A stretch of 45,925 nt of DNA from Candidatus Pacearchaeota archaeon. GTDB lineage: Archaea; Nanobdellota; Nanobdellia; Pacearchaeales; GW2011-AR1. Below are positions 1 through 7,254 of the stretch, one piece after another. The position numbers and the translations under genes are program-made. Position 1 is the first letter of the stretch. Each line of letters opens with the position of its first letter. The notes beneath the pieces were generated by a model, which worked only from the letters and a program-made list of their open reading frames with translations, was not told where the DNA came from and searched no databases. Where the stretch lies: contig JAGVWP010000029.1 in assembly GCA_018304985.1 (NCBI GenBank), positions 1-45,925 of the forward strand. The letters run 5' to 3'.

Positions 1-31
1 TTGATTTGCATTTTGGACATTTAAATTTCAT
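1..31 (-). CDS. partial zinc-ribbon protein (N-terminus only, runs off window)
   Basis: Reverse complement reads aaaggaggtgcaacct-ATG with MKFKCPKCKS; strong SD AAAGGAGGTG and a CPxC knuckle. Confidence 0.6.
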   Translation of the reverse strand, partial: MKFKCPKCKS

Positions 32-142
32 AGGTTGCACCTCCTTTTAACAAGGAAGCAAACAAACTACTTAAATGTGACGTTTAGTAGACAATATCTA
101 GATATATAAATATTTATATAGTTAAATTGAATTTGCTAAATT

Positions 143-493
143 ATGGCAAGAAAACTCGACAAACTAACAAAATTATTAAAAAGTATTGAAGGAGTAAGTA
201 TAATTGATCGTTATTCTGATCATGATAGTGGAAGATGGGTTCAAACTAGTTTAGATATTAAAACAGAGGAGAATAACACAGTTTTAGGCATTCTAAACCA
301 TGTCTATGAAGGGAATTTGGTAGCTAAATTATATAGAAGTAAAAGAGTCCAAATGCAATTCCCTTCTGAAAATAGAGGAGCTATACGGGAAAAATATCAT
401 GATTTAGAAAAAGGATTAAGAGATTTAGGGTATTCTATTGAGAAGTTACCTGATGAAGATAGTATCGGCTCACATGTTATAATGTGGCAATAA
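143..493 (+). CDS. hypothetical protein
   Basis: 116 aa ORF preceded by AT-rich TATA-like sequence; no recognised family. Confidence 0.6.
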   Translation: MARKLDKLTKLLKSIEGVSIIDRYSDHDSGRWVQTSLDIKTEENNTVLGILNHVYEGNLVAKLYRSKRVQMQFPSENRGAIREKYHDLEKGLRDLGYSIEKLPDEDSIGSHVIMWQ

Positions 494-588
494 TATAAAA
501 ATAATTTCTCAGATATTATTATATATTCTATCAAGCTTGAAATAAAACCAGAGAAAAGCTTAAATAATCTCATAATCTCATTTAAATA

Positions 589-668
589 AGGCTGCAGGGA
601 CTGCCTTAAGTCTTCGGATATCCCGCAAGCGTGTTCCCGGTTATTACTTAAGTAATACCGGTCTTTTT
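589..668 (+). ncRNA. candidate structured RNA or 5' leader upstream of NYN gene
   Basis: GC-rich patch; AAGGC/GCCTT hairpin, C(UUCG)G tetraloop, ccggt-t-attactt/aagtaat-accgg hairpin followed by T-tract; TATA-like ttaaataat about 26 nt upstream. Confidence 0.4.
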
Positions 669-672
669 CAAA

Positions 673-1230
673 ATGGCAAAAAGAGTTTCTATTTATATTG
701 ATGGTGCTAACTTTGTCTATGGGATAAAGTCATTACATCCAAAATACTCAGATTATCATTTTGATTTTGAGAATTATATCAAAAAAATTATGGTTAATGA
801 TGAATTAGTAGCGATTTTTTATTATAATGCTTCTTTAAAACAGCAAATTAATCCTAGAAGATTTAGTGAGCAACAAAAACTGTTTTCTAGACTAAGAAAA
901 ATTCCTAAATGCAAAGTTATATTATGCAAAAGACAGAAAAGATTTACTAAAGAAGATGAAGAATACTATACTATAAAAGGTGATGATATCTATTTAGCAT
1001 TAGATATGCTAAATCATGCCTGGGAAGAGAAATATGATAAAGCAATTTTAATTTCAGGGGATGGTGATTTCTCCCAATTAGCAAAATATGTAAAAGATAA
1101 AAATAAGGAAATAGAGATGATTTCATTTGAAAAACTTGCGTCTAAAAATCTAATTAATGAAGTTGATAAATGTATTTTTATTAATAAAAAGATTGTCAAT
1201 AAATTTTTCTGGAGGGTTAAAAGTGGATAA
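673..1230 (+). CDS. NYN-domain (LabA/DUF88-like) putative RNase
   Basis: IYIDGANF and ILISGDGDFSQLAKYVKDKNKEIEMIS motifs. Confidence 0.85.
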   Translation: MAKRVSIYIDGANFVYGIKSLHPKYSDYHFDFENYIKKIMVNDELVAIFYYNASLKQQINPRRFSEQQKLFSRLRKIPKCKVILCKRQKRFTKEDEEYYTIKGDDIYLALDMLNHAWEEKYDKAILISGDGDFSQLAKYVKDKNKEIEMISFEKLASKNLINEVDKCIFINKKIVNKFFWRVKSG

Positions 1231-1855
1231 TTTGATATCACAAATAAAACATCTGCAAAACTCTGAAATCAGGAAAGTAATTGATGCCAGAGTTAAAGAG
1301 TTTAATGAATTAGGAATGAAGAACAGCAATGAAATATTCAAGGAATTGTGTTTTTGCCTGATGACTGCTAATTTTAGCGCTGAAGGAGGGATAAGAATAC
1401 AAAAAGATGTTAATGAAGGCTTATTAGTTCTTCCTGAAGACCTTTTGGCAAGCAAGTTAAAAGCTCTTGGCCATAGATTCCCAAATATGAGAGCTAAGTT
1501 TATTGTAGCTTCGCGGAAGGTTAAGGATAATATAAAAGAAAAGCTACAGGAATTTAATAATGATGAAGATAGGAGGCAATGGCTTGTTGATAATGTTAAA
1601 GGCCTAGGTTATAAAGAAGCAAGTCATTTTTTAAGAAATATTGGCTATAGCAATGTTGCAATTATTGATTTTCATATAATTGATCTTCTTGTTAAACATA
1701 ATCTTGTAGAACAGCCAAAAAACAAGTCATTAAACGGAAAAAAATATGCTGAAATTGAAAATACACTTAAGGAAATATCTAATAAAGCAGGAATAAATTT
1801 AGGCGAACTTGATTTATATTTGTGGTATATGGAGACTGGAAAGGTGTTGAAGTAG
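1223..1855 (+). CDS. N-glycosylase/DNA lyase (archaeal Ogg-type 8-oxoguanine glycosylase)
   Basis: HhH-GPD-like VKGLGYKEASHFLRNIGYSNVAIIDFHIIDLL; GTG start at 1223 after SD ggaggg is preferred over the ORF-track start at 1157. Confidence 0.8.
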   Translation: MDNLISQIKHLQNSEIRKVIDARVKEFNELGMKNSNEIFKELCFCLMTANFSAEGGIRIQKDVNEGLLVLPEDLLASKLKALGHRFPNMRAKFIVASRKVKDNIKEKLQEFNNDEDRRQWLVDNVKGLGYKEASHFLRNIGYSNVAIIDFHIIDLLVKHNLVEQPKNKSLNGKKYAEIENTLKEISNKAGINLGELDLYLWYMETGKVLK

Positions 1856-1921
1856 AAATAGAAATATTTATATACCCCAGATATATACTATATATACATT
1901 AAATATATACTACTTAAAAAA

Positions 1922-2167
1922 ATGGTCCAAGCAATGATTGAAATTCCTGAAGAGGCAAATCAAATATTAAATATAGTAAAAGCCAGATATAACTTAAAAA
2001 CTAAGAGCGAAGCCATTACAAAAATAGTTATTGAATGCGGGGGAAATATCTTAGAGCCTGAATTAAGGCCGGAATATCTGGAAAAATTAAAAAAAATACA
2101 AGAAGAAGGCTACGGCAAAACTTTCACTTCTATTGAACAATTAAGGAAGATAATAGAAAAGAGGTAA
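1922..2167 (+). CDS. putative antitoxin (DUF2683-like)
   Basis: 81 aa; short N-terminal strand-helix-helix pattern; immediately upstream of RelE/ParE-like gene (1 nt gap). Confidence 0.65.
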   Translation: MVQAMIEIPEEANQILNIVKARYNLKTKSEAITKIVIECGGNILEPELRPEYLEKLKKIQEEGYGKTFTSIEQLRKIIEKR

Positions 2168-2168
2168 T

Positions 2169-2441
2169 ATGCCAAGAAAGTATACGACCAGCAAGAATTT
2201 TGATAGAATTCTTGTTAGATTACAAAAAAAAGATAAGCAACTTTACGAGAACTTGGCTAATAAGATGAATGAGATTTTAAATACTCCTGATGTTGAACAT
2301 TATAAAAATCTTAGGCATGATATGAAAGACCTTAAAAGAGTTCAAATAGGCCATTTTGTTCTCGTATTCAGATATGATAAATTCGTGGATTTTATTTATT
2401 TTGAAGACTTTGACCATCATGATAATATTTATAAGAAATAA
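2169..2441 (+). CDS. RelE/ParE-superfamily toxin
   Basis: 90 aa; KNLRHDMKDLKRVQIGHFVLVFRYDKFVDFIYFEDFDHHDNIYKK is a typical RelE-type C-terminus. Confidence 0.75.
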   Translation: MPRKYTTSKNFDRILVRLQKKDKQLYENLANKMNEILNTPDVEHYKNLRHDMKDLKRVQIGHFVLVFRYDKFVDFIYFEDFDHHDNIYKK

Positions 2442-2523
2442 TCAGCCATTCATAGAAAAAGTTAAGGGAGAGTGCTGAAGTAAAAAAACTAATACATACT
2501 TTAGTTCATACAACTAATAAATT

Positions 2524-2636
2524 ATGTTAAATCTCTCTTAAAAGAGAAATTTAGTATTGTAGAGATTCATTATGTTCTTGAATTATCGCTATATCTCTCC
2601 ATAATTTTTACATCTTAAGTTACTGATTTTAATTAG
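2524..2636 (+). repeat. dispersed repeat family A, long copy with 5' hairpin
   Basis: atgttaaatctctcttaaaagagaaatttagtattg...gctatatctctccataatttttacatcttaagttactgatttt. Confidence 0.6.
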
Positions 2637-2695
2637 TTTTCTAAATTATATATAAATTTAAATTCTTTATAATATTAGTATTGATATAAAATAAA

Positions 2696-2980
2696 ATGGC
2701 ATATATAAGAGGGGGAAGTGAATTGCCTTCTGGAGCAAGAAGTGAAAGTTATGTTTTTGGTGGTCCGGAAGGGCTAGTTAATATTAATAAAGGAATTTTA
2801 ATTCCATACCAAGATATCAGAGACCTGTTTAAGACAAAAACTGATTTAGAAGTTAAAAATGAGCTAGAAAAAAGATTAAACCTAACTGGCGAAGAATTAG
2901 AAGTTGTTTGCAACAGATTATTTGATGAAAGAAATAATGGTGAATGGGAAAAGCCATTTGACTTTGAGAAGGGAATATAA
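2696..2980 (+). CDS. hypothetical protein
   Basis: 94 aa ORF with upstream AT-rich promoter region. Confidence 0.55.
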   Translation: MAYIRGGSELPSGARSESYVFGGPEGLVNINKGILIPYQDIRDLFKTKTDLEVKNELEKRLNLTGEELEVVCNRLFDERNNGEWEKPFDFEKGI

Positions 2981-3117
2981 CTAAAAAGTTAATTTGCTCC
3001 GCTCATAGCTATTGTTGCCCTCAAATTAATTTAAATATCTTATAAATCATGCAAAATTTTTCACATAGAAAAATTTTATATTGTATGTTTTCAAAATCAT
3101 TTAAAGGAGGGGTTGAT

Positions 3118-3139
3118 AAGGGTGAACCTTGGTTCCCTT
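3118..3139 (+). other. intergenic hairpin
   Basis: AAGG-gt-GAACC tt GGTTC-CCTT. Confidence 0.4.
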
Positions 3140-3140
3140 T

Positions 3141-3190
3141 ATGCCACATCCTTGCCTAATTTTAATGAGTAAGCTGCTGATTTTTATTAA
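3141..3190 (+). repeat. dispersed repeat family A
   Basis: atgccacatccttgcctaattttaatgagtaagctgctgatttttattaa. Confidence 0.65.
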
Positions 3191-3258
3191 TTATCATTTA
3201 GAGATTAAAATATTCTATAAGTTATATACAAAAACTTAAATAATCTATTTTATTTTAT

Positions 3259-3465
3259 ATGATTATGAAAAAGACAAGAAAAAAGAAATTAGAAATGCCT
3301 ATGGAATTTAATCCAGGTCTACAGAAATACGAACCTGTTTTTACATTAAGAAAAACCAATAAACAAATTAAATTAAAGATAAGCTGGAAACGGTTGACCT
3401 TTATTGCTATTATATTGCTTATTTTACTGATTACTGGTTTTTTTGTTTTAAGGTATTTTTATTAA
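3259..3465 (+). CDS. small single-pass membrane protein
   Basis: 68 aa with C-terminal TM LTFIAIILLILLITGFFVLRYFY. Confidence 0.55.
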   Translation: MIMKKTRKKKLEMPMEFNPGLQKYEPVFTLRKTNKQIKLKISWKRLTFIAIILLILLITGFFVLRYFY

Positions 3466-3509
3466 ACTAAATGCGAAGGCTTTAAATCCCTATAATTTCT
3501 GGTATTTTC

Positions 3510-3593
3510 ATGACACTATACATAATCGGACTTGGCTTGGATATTAATGGAATATGCCTTCATGGCAAAATATATAAACCTTTTTTTATATAA
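3510..3593 (+). pseudogene. truncated 5' fragment of a dph5-like gene
   Basis: Translates MTLYIIGLGLDINGICLHGKIYKPFFI*, matching the N-terminus of intact Dph5 at 4131 (MLYLIGLGLDIRGISLHGKKIL). Confidence 0.75.
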
Positions 3594-3599
3594 AAAATA

Positions 3600-3755
3600 A
3601 TGGAAACAGTAACTATATCAATGGAAGAATATGAAAAGATGAAACAGGCATTAAGAAAGCTAAAAATGCTGGAAGAAATTGACTTTGATTTAGTTAGGCA
3701 ATTTAAAGAAAGCTTAGAAGATGTAAAAGCTGGCAGGATTAGAAGAGTTGCTTAA
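3600..3755 (+). CDS. putative small antitoxin
   Basis: 51 aa METVTISMEEYEKMKQALRKLKMLEEIDFDLVRQFKESLEDVKAGRIRRVA; not in ORF track; partners the convergent RelE-like gene. Confidence 0.65.
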   Translation: METVTISMEEYEKMKQALRKLKMLEEIDFDLVRQFKESLEDVKAGRIRRVA

Positions 3756-4078
3756 TCATTCTTGTTTTTCAATAGATTTTCTAAATATAATTTATATTCA
3801 TCAAAATAAGCAATTATATGGTTTATTGTCTTTTGCTGATCTTTCTTTCCGCTAATTGCAACAACAAGAACCGCTTTTAAATCATCGTAAACTAAGTAAT
3901 AAATTCTCTTTTCATCTAGTCTCTTCTCTCTTAAATGTCTATATTTTAACTGATCTCCAACATACGGATTATCTCTTATTTGGAAAAATATGTTTTGAAT
4001 TCTTCTTTTATCGTCTTCAGAAAATTTGTTTATTTCTTTATCAAAAGTTTCAGTCGTATGGACTTCATACTTTTCCAT
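3752..4078 (-). CDS. RelE/ParE-like toxin
   Basis: 108 aa; YEVHTTETFDKEINKFSEDDKRRIQNIFFQIRDNPYVGDQLKYRHLREKRLDEKRIYYLVYDDLKAVLVVAI. Confidence 0.75.
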   Translation of the reverse strand: MEKYEVHTTETFDKEINKFSEDDKRRIQNIFFQIRDNPYVGDQLKYRHLREKRLDEKRIYYLVYDDLKAVLVVAISGKKDQQKTINHIIAYFDEYKLYLENLLKNKND

Positions 4079-4130
4079 ATTTAAAATAGCAAACCAATAC
4101 TTTTAAATTGTCTTATTACAAGATAATTAT

Positions 4131-4841
4131 ATGCTGTATTTAATTGGGTTGGGTCTAGACATTCGCGGAATATCGCTTCATGGCAAAAAGATACTGAAAA
4201 GCGCCAAAATTAAGAAAATATACTTAGAGAGTTATACTGTAGAGTTTCCATATTCAATAAAAGAACTTGAAAAAGAGTTGAAAATTAAAGTAACTGAAGC
4301 TAATCGTGAATTTGTTGAATCTGAGAAAATTGTTAGTGAAGCGAAAGAAAATGACGTTGCTTTGTTAGTTTATGGCTCTCCGTTAAGCGCTACAACACAT
4401 ATTTCTTTAATTAATTCTGCTAAAAAACAGAAAGTCAAGTATAAGATTCTTTATTCAGGAAGTGTATTTGATGCTGTTGCAGAATCTGGGTTGAGTTTGT
4501 ATAAATTTGGCAGGACAACCTCGCTTCCACGCTGGCAGAAGAATTACAAGCCAACAAGTTTTATTGATGTAATAAAGGAAAATCAAAAAATAAAAGCACA
4601 TACTTTATTATTAATTGATATAAAACTGGATTTTGAAGAAGCAAGAAAGCAGATTATAGAGACTGATAAATTATTTGAAAAAGAAAAAGTTATTGCTTGC
4701 AGCATGTTGGGAATAAAAAGCAGGTTTTTTTATAACCAGATTGATAAAATAGATGCTGAAAAAATAAAATTTCCATATTGCATTATTATTCCTTGTGAGA
4801 TGAGTGAGATTGAGGAAGAAAGCTTGAAGTTAGCAATTTAG
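4131..4841 (+). CDS. dph5: diphthine synthase
   Basis: MLYLIGLGLDIRGISL...; VYGSPLSATTHISL; YKFGRTTSLP motifs of Dph5 methyltransferase. Confidence 0.9.
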   Translation: MLYLIGLGLDIRGISLHGKKILKSAKIKKIYLESYTVEFPYSIKELEKELKIKVTEANREFVESEKIVSEAKENDVALLVYGSPLSATTHISLINSAKKQKVKYKILYSGSVFDAVAESGLSLYKFGRTTSLPRWQKNYKPTSFIDVIKENQKIKAHTLLLIDIKLDFEEARKQIIETDKLFEKEKVIACSMLGIKSRFFYNQIDKIDAEKIKFPYCIIIPCEMSEIEEESLKLAI

Positions 4842-4885
4842 ATTTTTATAGCAACATTTATAATTAAACAAGGATTAGATTATTT

Positions 4886-6148
4886 ATGGTCGGCAAAAGA
4901 GGCGGGTTTAAAAATATATTTAAGAAAGATGTCTTGTCATGGGCGCTTTATGATTTTGCTAACTCTTCTTATTCTCTTCTGATAATAAGTTTTATTTTTC
5001 CAATTTATTTTAAAGAAATTATTGCTGGAGCGCAATATGGGGATTTTTACTGGGGGCTTATCAGCAGTATATCAGTTCTATTGGCTGGGATAGTCTCTCC
5101 TGTTATCGGCGCTGCTGCTGATTATGATTACAGAAAAAAAAGAAAGTTTATCTTATGTGTAATCCTGTCAGCAATTGCAACCTTTCTGCTCTTTTTCAGC
5201 AAATCTGGAACTCTTATTTTTGCTTCTTTAGTGTTTATTGCCTCTAATTTATTCTTTTTACTAGCCTCTTCTCTTTACGATTCTTTTCTAGCCCATGTTT
5301 CTTCAAAGAAAAATGCCGGAACAGTATCTGGTCTTGGGTATGGATTAGGTTATTTAGGAGGAATTATAGCAATGCTTTTACTAAAACCTCTTTATACTAA
5401 TGGTTATTCAGGAGAATTTGAGGCATTATATAAACTCGTATTTCCCCTAACTGCATTATTCTTTATCTTATTCTCCTTACCTTCTTTTTATTATCTAAAA
5501 GAAAAAAGAATTGCCTCTAAAAATCCCAAAAAAGAGAGTTTTGTTAATTTAACAAAGATAGGATTTAGAGATACTTTCAAAAATCTTAAAGAATTAAGAA
5601 AAAATAAACCTCTTGCTTGGTTCTTAGTTGCTTTTTATTTTATGAATGATGCATTGGTAACTATTTTTGCCTTTATTTCCTTATATGCCATACAAACTCT
5701 CTCTTTATCAGTTTCTGAAGTAACTATTGTATTTTTAATAGTTCAAGTTGTTGGTATTCCTTCTGCTTTTTTATTAGGGTGGCTTGCAGATAAAAAAGGC
5801 CAAAGAAGAATATTATTAGCCAGTATAGCTCTTTGGATTTTGATAGTTTTTCTTTTGAGTTTTGGAAGCTCAAAGTTTATGATGTATCTAGTTGCTGTGC
5901 TTACAGGATTAGTTATTGGCGGCAGCCAGAGTATTGCTAGATCTTGGTTTAGCAACATTGTTCCAAGAAAAAAGAGATTTGGGTTATTTGGATTTAATAG
6001 CTTTGCTAGCAAAATCTCAGCCACAGTAGGGCCTGTTTTATTTGGAGCAATATCCTCTTTCTCAGGAAACCAAAGAATTGCTATGCTTTCTCTAGCTCCT
6101 TTTTTTATTATCTCATTTATAATATTTTCTAGAATTAAACAAGAGTAA
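4886..6148 (+). CDS. MFS transporter, UMF1/Atg22-like
   Basis: 12-TM; VLSWALYDFANSSYS signature; GWLADKKGQRR. Confidence 0.85.
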   Translation: MVGKRGGFKNIFKKDVLSWALYDFANSSYSLLIISFIFPIYFKEIIAGAQYGDFYWGLISSISVLLAGIVSPVIGAAADYDYRKKRKFILCVILSAIATFLLFFSKSGTLIFASLVFIASNLFFLLASSLYDSFLAHVSSKKNAGTVSGLGYGLGYLGGIIAMLLLKPLYTNGYSGEFEALYKLVFPLTALFFILFSLPSFYYLKEKRIASKNPKKESFVNLTKIGFRDTFKNLKELRKNKPLAWFLVAFYFMNDALVTIFAFISLYAIQTLSLSVSEVTIVFLIVQVVGIPSAFLLGWLADKKGQRRILLASIALWILIVFLLSFGSSKFMMYLVAVLTGLVIGGSQSIARSWFSNIVPRKKRFGLFGFNSFASKISATVGPVLFGAISSFSGNQRIAMLSLAPFFIISFIIFSRIKQE

Positions 6149-6211
6149 ATTAAACTCTTAAAGAAATTTCATCACAATAATTCTTAAAAAACGCCTTTTT
6201 TATTAATATTT

Positions 6212-6619
6212 ATGCCAAGAAAAGTTAAAACTTATACAAGGAAATTTGTATCAGAGAATAGAATTGCAAATTACAGAAATGAAAAGAGAAGGTTAAAACC
6301 AAATTATGTTGGGAGAAGTTCGCTTGATAGATGGGTTATGGAAAATGGAAAGAATCTTGAATATATAGAAAATGGCTGGAGGGGAGAAATAACAATCAAA
6401 GGGTATAAGTATAACATTGAGGCAAATTATGTTAATCATAGGCCCTTTAAAGTTGGGCAGGATTTAAATAAAGTAATGAGAAGCGGGAATACTATTTTAT
6501 TTGATGAAGAAATAACTATAATGTGGAAATGGAGAAAAGATATGCCCGATAGCTTGCTTAGACTTTTTATAGGTGAAAATAGATTAGGATTTTTTCAGTT
6601 TCAGGAAATTGAAATATAA
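6212..6619 (+). CDS. hypothetical protein
   Basis: 135 aa ORF, basic N-terminus. Confidence 0.6.
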   Translation: MPRKVKTYTRKFVSENRIANYRNEKRRLKPNYVGRSSLDRWVMENGKNLEYIENGWRGEITIKGYKYNIEANYVNHRPFKVGQDLNKVMRSGNTILFDEEITIMWKWRKDMPDSLLRLFIGENRLGFFQFQEIEI

Positions 6620-7138
6620 TTATTCTTCTTTATCAATCATATCCTGGATATATTGAGAAAAATATCCTGCATATCTTTCCCTTAATTCTGGTAGTTTCCA
6701 GTCATTTTCAGTAATCTTTTTTCTGCAATTTTCATAACCACAATTGCAATCCATTTCAAAAACAATATTGCTGCCTACTGATTCTGAAATAGTCATAGCA
6801 TAATCAAAAGTAATTTCTTCTCCTTTATTTATATCTCTAACTGCTACTAAAAATATTTGCCCATTAACCCCTGCATTTGGGTCGCAACTATGGTTAAAAA
6901 AGTCGGTATTGTCTGGTTTTTTAAGAGTTTTATTATATAGAACAAATCTTTCTTCAATCTGCACAGGATATTCCTGCAATTCTTCAGGCAAATCATCAAT
7001 TTCATCTATTAACAAAATATCTCCTCCAAAAATTGCCAGCCTCTCACCTTTTAGGATATTTGTTTTTGCAAATATGCCTTTTCCGTGTTTTTCAGAAACC
7101 ATCACACTTAATTTTGGATTTAACCAGCTGCTTTCCAT
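6620..7138 (-). CDS. SET-domain putative lysine methyltransferase with post-SET cysteines
   Basis: HGKGIFAKTNILKGE, DFFNHSCDPNAGVNG, INKGEEITFDYA, DCNCGYENCRKKI. Confidence 0.9.
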   Translation of the reverse strand: MESSWLNPKLSVMVSEKHGKGIFAKTNILKGERLAIFGGDILLIDEIDDLPEELQEYPVQIEERFVLYNKTLKKPDNTDFFNHSCDPNAGVNGQIFLVAVRDINKGEEITFDYAMTISESVGSNIVFEMDCNCGYENCRKKITENDWKLPELRERYAGYFSQYIQDMIDKEE

Positions 7139-7254
7139 ATTAAATTTATTAAATATTTATTAAGAATAGTGAGTGATCACTACACTTATAAGCATTTCTA
7201 TCAGAGACTACATTAAAACGCAATCTTAATAAATCATCATTGCGAGATATAGTT

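Noticed and set aside
1157-1222. Upstream extension of the Ogg-like ORF
   Set aside because: Overlaps NYN coding sequence in another frame; GTG at 1223 with SD ggaggg is the better start
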